From Bacteroidales bacterium (GTDB taxonomy: Bacteria > Bacteroidota > Bacteroidia > Bacteroidales > GCA-2748055), in contig JAIPBT010000043.1 of assembly GCA_021738565.1 (NCBI GenBank), positions 1 through 33,475 on the forward strand: DNA of 33,475 nucleotides. The letters are read 5' to 3'. Under the pieces are notes generated by a model, which saw only the letters and a list, made by a program, of their open reading frames with translations, ran no database searches and was not told where the DNA came from. Every line of letters starts with the position of its first letter. The stretch's first letter is position 1. Below, one piece after another: positions 23,660-32,500 of this stretch. Position numbers and translations under genes: made by a program.

Positions 23660-23695
23660 GTGTCTGTCAATACAGTCCAATAGCTGGACAGACAC
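23660..23695 (+). repeat. Minimal MITE derivative downstream of the small exported protein
   Basis: GTGTCTGTC and GACAGACAC form perfect 9-base inverted ends around an 18-base middle (AATACAGTCCAATAGCTG). These are the termini of the 140-bp family with nearly all of the interior missing. It lies 15,000 bases from the other copies, in the same orientation, just after a stop codon. Confidence 0.6.
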
Positions 23696-23729
23696 TGGTT
23701 AGATCCGTTACAGTTAGATTGTGAGTTTT

Positions 23730-23763
23730 AAAGCTGTTCCGAATATCCGGGACAGCTTTTTTT
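23730..23763 (+). terminator. Intrinsic terminator
   Basis: AAAGCTGTTCC, an 8-base loop, then GGGACAGCTTT and further Ts form an 11-base-pair stem (one G-T pair) with a U-tract. It should end transcription from the small exported-protein gene. Confidence 0.8.
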
Positions 23764-23769
23764 ATTTTA

Positions 23770-23803
23770 TTGGTTATGGCTAACATTTTCATTTCTATCT
23801 TTG
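23770..23803 (+). promoter_or_regulatory. Putative promoter of the flavodiiron gene
   Basis: TATCTTTG at 23796-23803 is an exact -7 match. TTG at 23770-23772 lies 23 bases upstream as the -33. Transcription would start near 23810, leaving a short leader before ATG 23828. No operator-like palindrome is seen here. Confidence 0.55.
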
Positions 23804-23827
23804 CGATGAAAACAGAACCGAGAACCC

Positions 23828-25033
23828 ATGAAAGATAATCAAACGATACAAGTTACTGAAGACATTTCCTGGACGGGGGTACTTGACCGTGATATCATCA
23901 CCTTTGATATTGTCATGGAAACCAAGCACGGTACATCCTACAATTCCTATTTCATTGACGCGGAAAAAAAGGTATTGATCGATACCGTCAAGGAATCTTT
24001 CTTTGATATTTATATTCAGAAATTAAGATCACTCGTTGATCCTTCTGAATTAGAATACATTATTTGCACACATACGGAACCCGACCACTCGGGATCGTTG
24101 AAACATCTGCTTGAACTGGCCCCACAGGCCACTATTCTTGGGAGCGGACAGGCAATCAACTACCTGGCAGAAATGCTGGACAAGCCTTTCAAATGGCAAA
24201 AGGTTAAAGATGGTGATGTGATCGACCTGGGCAACAAATCGATTCAGATTATTGGAGCTCCCAACCTGCACTGGCCGGATACCATCTACGCCTACCTCCG
24301 GGAAGATAAAACCCTTTTTACATGCGATTCATTCGGTGCACATTATGCAGACGAAAAAATGTTCGATGACCTTGTTGGTGATTACCAGGACGCATTTACC
24401 TATTATTTCGATGTGATATTAAAACCCTACAGCAAGTTCATGCTGAAAGCAATTCAGAAGATCGAGGTCCTGGATATCGATCGCATCTGCCCGGGACACG
24501 GACCAATCTTAAGATCCGATTGGAAAAGCAGGGTTTATGAGTCAAAGAAAATGGCAAAGGAATACCTCAACAACACAAAAAAGCAAAACCGCGTATTCAT
24601 TGGATACATCTCCGCGTACGGATACACCAGGGAGATGGCGCTGAAAATTGCGGAAGGAATTCAAAAAGCCGGCAACTTTGATATCGATATCGTCGATATT
24701 GAAAACATTCTGCTGGGAGATCTCGAGGAGAAAATGGTGCGTGCTGACGCGATCATGGTGGGATCTCCAACGATCAACCAGAACACGCTCCTGCCCGTTT
24801 ACAAACTCTTCAGTGTGATCAACCCGATCAGGGACAAGGGAAAACCTGCCGCTGTATTCGGCTCCTACGGCTGGAGCGGAGAAGCAGTGAAGATCATTGA
24901 AGACCACCTGGTCAATCTGAAACTAAAAGTAAAAAACAGCCTCGCCTCCAAATTCTATCCCAACAACGAAAAAGCCGGGGAACTTATAAACTTCGGTGAA
25001 GACTTCGGAAGGGCAATGCTGGAAGAGGAGTAG
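23828..25033 (+). CDS. Flavodiiron protein (FprA/FDP, A-type flavoprotein)
   Basis: This cytoplasmic O2 or NO reductase protects anaerobes. The 401-aa protein has an N-terminal metallo-beta-lactamase-like domain with the diiron ligands HTEPDHSGS (H82, E84, D86), H148 in NLHWPD, D167 in FTCDSFG and H224 in CPGHGPI. The C-terminal flavodoxin domain (~257-401) has the FMN loop ISAYGYTREM. This is the plain two-domain (class A) form with no rubredoxin extension, so an external rubredoxin or similar donor is needed; none is encoded nearby. It is a single-gene unit with its own promoter. Choosing between O2 and NO as substrate is not possible from the sequence. Confidence 0.95.
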   Translation: MKDNQTIQVTEDISWTGVLDRDIITFDIVMETKHGTSYNSYFIDAEKKVLIDTVKESFFDIYIQKLRSLVDPSELEYIICTHTEPDHSGSLKHLLELAPQATILGSGQAINYLAEMLDKPFKWQKVKDGDVIDLGNKSIQIIGAPNLHWPDTIYAYLREDKTLFTCDSFGAHYADEKMFDDLVGDYQDAFTYYFDVILKPYSKFMLKAIQKIEVLDIDRICPGHGPILRSDWKSRVYESKKMAKEYLNNTKKQNRVFIGYISAYGYTREMALKIAEGIQKAGNFDIDIVDIENILLGDLEEKMVRADAIMVGSPTINQNTLLPVYKLFSVINPIRDKGKPAAVFGSYGWSGEAVKIIEDHLVNLKLKVKNSLASKFYPNNEKAGELINFGEDFGRAMLEEE

Positions 25034-25176
25034 AAACCTTTAAATTAAATCCTATTCTCTCCGAGATTTTAACCTATCCTACCATTAATAGGGAAAGAGA
25101 TGCTTTATATATGTCTTGAAAATTAATGGGAATACTCAAGCATTAATCACACCTCCCCGGACTATGGGAATCCTAA

Positions 25177-25424
25177 ATAAATATTTTGAGTAGGCTCCCC
25201 TCGACACTTCGAGTAGGCTTAGTGCGACGCTGGGGAGAATTGTAATAAATATTTTGAGTAGGCTCCCCTCGACACTTCGAGTAGGCTTAGTGCGACGCTG
25301 GGGAGAATTGTAATAAATATTTTGAGTAGGCTCCCCTCGATACTTCGAGTAGGCTTAGTGCGACGCTGGGGAGAATTGTAATAAATATTTTGAGTAGGCT
25401 CCCCTCGACTGCGCTCGGGGACCG
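25177..25424 (+). repeat. 68-bp tandem repeat array of palindromic units
   Basis: Three nearly identical 68-base units and a partial fourth start at about 25188, 25256, 25324 and 25392 (measured at GAGTAGGCTCCCCTCGA). Each unit contains CTCCCC and GGGGAG as inverted arms around CTTCGAGTAGGC and TAGTGCGACGC, and an AT-rich linker (TTGTAATAAATATTTT). The third differs by one base (GATACTT for GACACTT). The fourth switches to CCCCTCGACTGCGCTCGGGG (25401-25420). Confidence 0.88.
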
Positions 25425-25450
25425 CTAATAGGTATTAATTTTTTTAAATC

Positions 25451-25468
25451 TCTCGACTACGCTCGAGA
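25451..25468 (+). repeat. Hairpin immediately upstream of the GIY-YIG gene
   Basis: TCTCGA-CTACGC-TCGAGA is a perfect 6-base-pair hairpin ending 16 bases before the GIY-YIG start codon. Its core CTCGACTACGCTC is the reverse complement of the GAGCGNAGTCGAG core found after the gene. Confidence 0.75.
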
Positions 25469-25484
25469 TAAAATATGTAAAAAC

Positions 25485-25835
25485 ATGAGTGGATATATGT
25501 ACATTTTAGAGTGCTCTGATGGGAAATTTTATACCGGGAGTACCAATAACCTCAGTATGAGATTAATTGAACATGAGACTGGACAGGCTGCAAATTTTAC
25601 TGCTAAAAGACTGCCTGTAAAATTGGTCTATTATGAGGAATTCAGCAGAATTGATGAAGCCTTTGAAAGAGAAAAGCAGATTCAAAAATGGAGTGCAAAG
25701 AAAAAACGGGCACTTATAAAGGGGAATAAAGAAATGCTCAAAAAAGCCTCAGAATGTAATAACCATTCGCACTGTAAAAATAATAATGGGAAAAACAAAA
25801 CCGAGCGGAGTCGAGGTTTCCCTAATTCAATATAA
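25485..25835 (+). CDS. GIY-YIG single-domain endonuclease (UPF0213-like)
   Basis: This 116-aa protein has a stand-alone GIY-YIG nuclease domain: YMYILECSDG and FYTGSTNN (the YIG strand reads YTG), the conserved Arg in SMRLIEHETG, and Glu in EAFEREKQIQKW. The domain ends near residue 88 (KKKRALIKGN). The last ~25 residues (CNNHSHCKNNNG, then KTERSRGFPNSI) are not part of the fold; the final piece is the translation of a palindromic repeat (25798-25819), so the repeat supplies the C-terminus. It is a likely DNA endonuclease of unknown target. Its position between inverted palindromic arrays suggests a link to their spread. Confidence 0.88.
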   Translation: MSGYMYILECSDGKFYTGSTNNLSMRLIEHETGQAANFTAKRLPVKLVYYEEFSRIDEAFEREKQIQKWSAKKKRALIKGNKEMLKKASECNNHSHCKNNNGKNKTERSRGFPNSI

Positions 25836-25867
25836 ATAAAGGGGTTCCCGAGCGAAGTCGAGGGACC
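25798..25867 (+). repeat. Palindromes at and after the GIY-YIG 3' end
   Basis: There are two units. AAACC-GAGCGGAGTCGA-GGTTT (25798-25819) lies within the last codons of the nuclease gene. GGTTCCC-GAGCGAAGTCGA-GGGACC (25843-25867) lies just after the stop. Both have the core GAGCGNAGTCGAG, which is inverted relative to the core upstream of the gene. Confidence 0.75.
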
Positions 25868-26175
25868 TAATTTGTACCAAGTTCCGGGTTCCCGAGCGAA
25901 GCGTTGCACTGAGCGGAGCGCTGTACTGAGCGAAGTCGAAGTGCCGAAGTGTCGAGGGACCTAATTTGTACCAAGTTCCGGGTTCCCGAGCGAAGCGTTG
26001 CACTGAGCGGAGCGCTGTACTGAGCGAAGCGCTGTACTGAGCGAAGTCGAAGTGCCGAAGTGTCGAGGGACCTAATTTGTACCAAGTTCCGGGTTCCCGA
26101 GCGAAGCGCTGTACTGAGCGGAGCGCTGTACAGAAGCGGAGCGCTGTACTGAGCGAAGTGTCGAGGTAAGGCTCT
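25842..26175 (+). repeat. Tandem array of GAGCG/GTCGAG palindromic units
   Basis: The marker GGGTTCCCGAGCGAAG recurs at 25842 (diverging after GCGAAG), 25886, 25980 and 26091, giving periods of 44, 94 and 111 bases. The 111-base unit equals the 94-base unit plus one additional 17-base subrepeat (CGCTGTACTGAGCGAAG). Units share CCTAATTTGTACCAAGTTCC as a linker. Beyond about 26175 the motif decays. On the minus strand it is open for up to ~120 codons, but the periodic, low-complexity translation is not a gene. Confidence 0.85.
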
Positions 26176-26231
26176 TTAGCGAAGATCTGCACTGATCGGA
26201 ACTGAAATACCGACGTACCGAAATAAGATAT

Positions 26232-26273
26232 AAAAAAACCAGCCCGACGAAATTATTAGTAACGTCGGGATGG
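26232..26273 (-). terminator. Intrinsic terminator of the giant secreted-protein gene
   Basis: Read on the minus strand, CCATCCCGACG, a loop, then CGTCGGGCTGG and seven Ts form a strong stem with one bulge and a U-tract, 16 bases after the stop codon. This is a typical Rho-independent terminator. Confidence 0.82.
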
Positions 26274-26288
26274 CTCCGAATCTATTAT

Positions 26289-26512
26289 CTACCTCTTAAT
26301 AATCTTCTTCACAAACTCACCCTGCTCCGTAATTCCCTTCACGAAGTAGACACCACTCTTCAGTCCCTGAACAGAGATACTTGTTCTCTCCTGTTCGGGC
26401 CGGATCTCCATAATGACCCTTCCTCCGATATCCAACAGCATGAGCCTGTCGATCTCATAATAGCTGTCGATAAAGAGCCTGTCATTCACCGGGTTCGGGT
26501 ACACATCCACCA
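26289..26512 (-). other. T9SS type A C-terminal sorting domain of the giant protein
   Basis: The last ~74 residues read VDVYPNPVNDRLFID, then LMLLDIGGRVIMEI, and end LKSGVYFVKGITEQGEFVKK followed by IIKR-stop. YPNP, the central LxDxxG and the SGVYFVKV-like motif with a basic end define the sorting signal recognised by the type IX secretion system. It is normally removed and replaced by an outer-membrane anchor. Compare the orphan fragment at 11137-11307. Confidence 0.93.
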
Positions 26513-29500
26513 GGTCTTCCACATCGTAAAGCTGATGTGATACCTTCAGTTCATCAACACCAAGTTTCACAACCTGGTAGATCTCTTTGGTATCGGAGTT
26601 CTGAACAAAGACCACCAAACCCGCTCCAATGAAAGCTGCCTGGTTAATGGCGACACTTTCAGTGACCGTTTGCCCGGCAGCAAAAGCATCGGTATTGAGC
26701 GTGATCCCACCGGGGTCAGGCAGGAATTTCCTTGTCAGGTTCACAAAGGTCGATCCGCCAATGTCAACGGAATCCTTCACGATCGCAACATACATCACGA
26801 TGTTTTTGCCGGAAAGATCAGTGTTGGCACGCAGCGTTATGTCGGCCTGTCCCCTGACCATTGTATCGCGGATAAAGATATCCACCTCCGGATCGCGAAG
26901 CAACTCCAGGTTGGTAGCGAACTCGAAGGCAGCAGTGTCAGCCAAAGGTTCACCGATGATGCCATTGGAATACATGAATGGCACCCCTGACACACCATAA
27001 TAGAACACCCTCGAAGAAGGTCCGGAACTGTAACTTTCATAAGCAACGTCTCCTTCCGGACTGCCGGTGTGGTAATGTACCGGTATTACATCTTCCCGCT
27101 TCCTTTTCTCATACCTTGCCATAAATGCATCTCCTGAAGCACTGGAACCTACTTCTGTATTTGTGAAATACTCGGTCAGCACGTTCTGTCTCCGCTCCCC
27201 GATCCATACATCATCAAATGCAAATCCATCCGGTTTCTCAATGTCTGATCCGCTGAATGCATAGGCAATCCTGAACTGAACGGTCCTTTCTCCGATCAGC
27301 GAATCCAGACTGTACCTGGCGCTTACCCAACTTTCCATCTGGTCGTTCCATCCGAAGAACTGATCTTCCCCGCCTGGCTGACTGGTTACATTGTCGGAAT
27401 TGAACCAGTTGATGCCTTCGCTTACATTGTCACCGAGGTTCGTCCAGGTTTCACCATAATCAGTCTTGTACTGGAGCACTGCTCCGTCAAGCCTGTCAAG
27501 GTTGGAAGCCCAGATGTTCATCTTGATCATCGGTTTTTCAAGGCCGGCAAAATCGAAGCACGGACTGACAACCTGTGAATTCTCAACATTTGATTTATCA
27601 TCCAGTTTCATATACCAGGAGCTGTTCCCTGATGCTGCCGTATTGATAACCGCTCCATCAGGTTTCCCGAGCATCCACCTCGACAGATCATCTTCTTCAG
27701 TCAGTCTCTGTGCCTGCCATGTATACAGTTTCCTGGTATCTTCAAAATCCTGCAGGTATGTCCTTGCTTCCGGAACCGTAATGGTATCCATCTGATAATA
27801 TGGCTGCACAACGAGGGTTTTGGTAACCGAATCCGTACAACCTCCAAGGGTTTCAAGCGACTTGTAGATGAGTTTAACATCATACTCTCCCACATCAAAA
27901 CCATTCAATGACGCAACAGGTGTGTTCTGACCATCCAGGCTCAAACCGTTTGGAACAACCCAGTTAAACTCTCCTGTGTTCCGCTGTGCATCATTGGCTA
28001 TTGATGTATTTGTAAGGGTAATCGGATCATCTGTATCACAGGTATTGTCCCACTTGAAATTGGCCGTTGCATAATTACCCACGATGTAACCGATCGTTGT
28101 GTCCGCTGTACACCCTTCAATGGTTGTAACGGTCAGATCAACCTCCTTCGGTCCGTTTGAAGTAAATGTATGAACAGGATTCTCAACATTGTAAACCGTA
28201 CCCTCCATGCTCCAGTCCCATGAAAGTGTGCCATAATCGCCTGTATAGGAAGTCAGGTTCTCAAACGGTACAGGCACCACAAGATCCGGACATTTGATGG
28301 GTTGTGTAAAGGCTGGTTTCGGAACCGGATAGATATCAATCGCCTCAGTGGTACTGGCAACACATCCGCTGGCTGTGGTAAAGGTATAACTGATAGCGTA
28401 TGTTCCCGGCACCTCTTTTGGCGGTTCGATGGTTGCCGAACGCCCGGGCGTGGTCACCGTTCCGTAAGTTCCTCCGACATATTCAAATACAGGTGTCCCG
28501 GTTAGTTCATAGTTCTGCTCGGCATTGAACACGATCAACGCATCCTGGTCTGAATTACAGTATCCGAATACAAACTCTCCTTCATCAACCATTGAGGATG
28601 TTATTTTAACCGTCCCGACACTGTCGATCTGGATCCCCTTCCTTACCTGATACCTTGTACCATTGACGTAATAGTCAAAATAGATGGTATCACGGAAAAT
28701 GTCTGCAGAATCAACTCCTGCCATGCTCAGATAGTAATTAGCTGCATTATCACCGGTCTGAATCACAGCGCTCTTATCACTGGTGAAGTTTCCAGTCAGA
28801 CCGACAACCTGGTTCGTTTCAAGATCGGTAATGGTCGGCTGACAGGTTATCGGTATCACAACATCCGAATCATAGCAGTAAGATGCAGCCTGGTTGAAAC
28901 CCAGTATGCCTGCAGTGGTCCTGTATATAATGGTTGTGTCGCTGTACGTGTTAACACATCCCGTGTTGTTGTTCTGTGCAGTGTATGTGATCGTGTAATA
29001 CTGGTTGAATTTCGTGGCATTGTAAGGTTTCAGTACACCGTTGTCCACGATCTCCGCACCTTCAAATGAAGTTGTATACAGCGGATCGCTGTCCAGGTTA
29101 CCGGTCAGATCCACATCAGCAACAAACGCAGAATCAAAATTATAATTGTCACCAACCTCAAAATAGGGCACTGGCAGGGGATTGATCAGAATTGTATCAT
29201 AGATCGTTTCCGCGACACATCCCAGGGCGGAAGTAAAGGTGTACTCGAGTACGTATTCTGTACCTGAGGCTGCCTTTGACAGGTCGAACCTGGCCCTGTG
29301 TGAGCCTGTTACAGATGAAAATACCGATGAAGGATCATCTGCCGTCGTGGGATAGAAATAACCTATGTCGCCTGTTTCACCTTCAAAATCACCTGTTTCA
29401 CCTTCGAGTGATATGGTAACAATGACCTCCTGTCCCTGATCATCGAAACAATAAGCTTCCTCCAATCCTGCTATGCTCAACCCGGTCCTGATCGCTTCAA

Positions 29501-32500
29501 TATTGAATTCCTGTACACTGTTGAATGAAGTGGTATCCCCGAGCGGACTGATTGCTGTATACTCAAGGGTATAATCTCCCGGTGACAGAACTGTCGGATC
29601 GATCAGGAGTGTGTCATCGCTCAGTTGCGTCCATCCGCCGGTTACCGGATCATCATTTACATCAAACACTTCAAAAAAGCCTGTATGCTGTGCCGGCAAT
29701 GTTCCGGTGATGGTATCAACCGGGGCGCCGTCACAATAGGCATCGGCCAGTCCGATGATCCTTACAGGTATTGCTGATACAAATACCGTATTTGTATCCT
29801 TGTTGAAGCAGCCTGTTGAAGGATCGGTATAGGTGTAAATGATCTCCAGGTCCTTATCCAGGTTCGCTCCGGAAATGTTGCCCGGGTAGAATACATACAA
29901 TCCGCCCTCATATGCAATCCCTTCTGCAGCCGTGAACAGTCCACCGCTGTTCTCAGCCGGTGTGACATACTTGTAAAGTGTATCCTTTTCGGAATTCACA
30001 CTGTAGGGAGAGTTGTAATAATCGGTGGAGATGACCGGCCGCGGCACCACGGTGATCGTTGCATTTTCCAATGCTTCGGTCACATAGTTGCCTGTGGAAT
30101 CAGTCAGGTTCACCAGTGTGAAAGTTCCTGATTTTGCATCGATCACGTAAGTTGTTGCATCTATTGTATCCGGACCAACATCCTCTGTACCATTGTTATA
30201 AGTCAATATAAACGGTTTCCTTCCTGTAAACTGGAAAGTGATCGGTACGGTCTGACCATAATCACATTTGTCTGTCGTACCTGTTATCTCTACACTTGGA
30301 TATTCGGCAAAGATGTGCTTCCCAATTGCCGTGTAATCAAAGTAATCTGCATTTCCAATAGTATCTGAGAGTACCACCTGTGCAAGCTGTAACGGACTTT
30401 CCTGCTCAGGATCACCCTCTTCAACATGGTAAACGGCACGGTACTCTGAACCATCCACCGTTGTCCATTCCAGCGCCTGTCCGTTATAACCGGCAGGCTG
30501 AATGACAAGGTCCTGTTCCGCGGTAACCGGTGTCAACGTGAATACAATGCTGTCACCAATGATCAGGTTGCCTGCATTTTCTGCTGTTGAAACAAACGAC
30601 GATATCAACGGTGTATTGGCATCGATCGTGATATTACCTCCCGAAGGAGTGATCGAGTCAATGGCTGTGGTCAATCCTGCAGGATCCTTAAGAACGATAT
30701 TCACCGGCAGTGCCGTGGCATTGAACAGTTCATTGTCCCCTTCAATAACCGTGTAATTGATCGAATAGGTATTGTTCAGGTTGTTAATAAGCGTCTGTGT
30801 CTTTCCGTTCACTTCAACCGTCTCCCCAACATAGGAGCTTGCATCGGACCGGATCAGGATGGATATTTCATCACCCACTTTATACTCTCCTGAATTCACG
30901 GTTGTCGAAACAATGACGGGATTTGAATCATCAAATGTAACACTGGTGTTGTCCGATGTCGCGAATTTGGTAGCCGGACTGTTCCCTGCCAGGTCGGAAA
31001 TATCAATGGTAAACGGCATCACCCCCTCTGTCTCTCCTGAAACGGCAACTTTAGTAGCCAGCCAGGCTGTCGGCCCGCCTGTGATGGCATCGGGCGACAG
31101 GTTGTTCATCACCACAGCAGGCGTTTCAACATCCTCCGAAATCTCGAACTCCAGGAAGACCGTGTCACCTGCAACAGCATAGGTGCTGTCAAGGTTGTTT
31201 GAATAGATAGAGACAAGGTTATAAGAAGGCAGGGTCTTGTCCAGGGTAACTGAAGTGGCATCGGTACTACTGGTCTTCTGTGCTCCTGTATTACCTGCCA
31301 GGTCCTCGTAATCAATCGCAAAGGTTACTACCCCTTCGCTATCCGTTGTTGTCATAAATGTCGTTGCGCTCCAGTCAGGACCGGAGACATTTTCCACAAG
31401 GGCCTGTTTTCCATTGACAAGAACAGTGATATCTTCAATTGTCTCTGTGGCCGTAAACGTAATACTCACTTCACTTCCCACCCTTGCCATATCCGGGTTC
31501 GAATGATCGGAGGCAATGCTTATCGCAGTAAGGTCCGGTGCATCCTTATCAAACAGCACACTGCTTCCGTTGGTGGTCGCTGTCCTGGCAACACCACTGT
31601 TCCCGGCAATATCGGTATAGTCGATGGTGAAGGGGAGAATAGCCTGTGTTTCAGTACCATCCATTGTTCTTGAAATGGTCCATTGTGTCGGGCCTCCTGC
31701 AACAGCTACTGCCTTGCCATCGATCGAAGCGACCGGATCCTGAATGTCCTCATTCGCCGTAATACTAATGGTCACACTATTTCCTGTGGTTGCCAGGTAT
31801 GGCTTCGAATTATCAGACTCAATCTCAATCAGTGACAGATCAGGAGCCTGTGTATCCACTATCATCTGCAGGTTTTCAGACGATATACTTAAATTACCGG
31901 CATTGTCAATGCAAACGGTTCGAATTGTATAGGTTCCGTCTGCAAGGGCGCCAAATGTATAATCGTAGGCCCCTGCTGCATCCGTACTTACCCTTGTAAC
32001 AATCGTATTGTTGCTGTATATGTCAACATAGGTAAGCGCTTCAGCGGTTCCTGAAATGGTCGGTGTGGTAACGTTGGTCACATCGTCTCCATCCGACGCT
32101 CCGGCGTCATCTGCCGTTATAAGAACGGGAAGTCCGGGCTGAATCGGCGCCTGATTGTCGATGGTGACAAGGAGTGAATCAGAAATACCGCTTGCATTCC
32201 CGGCAACATCCGTGGCAATAAGGGTCACGTAGTGGTTGCCGTCTGTCATTGCATTGGAGACCAACGACCATATTCCTGTCCCGTCTGCTGTTGTTGTACC
32301 CAGAACACCATCCACGTCACTGGACAGTTGCACTGCTGCCCCTGCTTCACAGGTCCCCTGGTATTCAGGTGTCTCATCACTGGTATTGTCGTCTGCATCA
32401 CTCGGACCGGTATCTGAAGCTGCCAGCATATCGGGTGCAGCCGGTGCAGCCGGTGCGATCTGATCGATCACAATATCGAGTGCGGCAGACATGCCACTTG

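Larger units (their letters stand above)
25034..25484. other. Gap between flavodiiron and GIY-YIG genes
   Basis: This 451-base non-coding stretch has about 140 bases with nothing recognisable (25034-25176), then the 68-base tandem array, a GC-rich palindrome and a perfect hairpin just before the GIY-YIG gene. No terminator for the flavodiiron gene was found. Confidence 0.6.
25836..26288. other. Gap between GIY-YIG and giant secreted-protein genes
   Basis: This 453-base convergent gap is filled by the second palindromic array (to ~26175), a degraded tail of similar motifs (26176-26230), and the terminator of the minus-strand gene. No coding sequence is supported. Confidence 0.6.

Noticed and set aside
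25177-26175. CRISPR array
   Set aside because: Repeats are tandem with conserved linkers and irregular periods (68, 94, 111 bases); there are no variable spacers and no cas genes.
25827-26192. Minus-strand frame of ~120 codons across the palindromic array
   Set aside because: The translation is periodic (repeated RSVQRFAREPGTWYKLGPST) and simply mirrors the DNA repeats.
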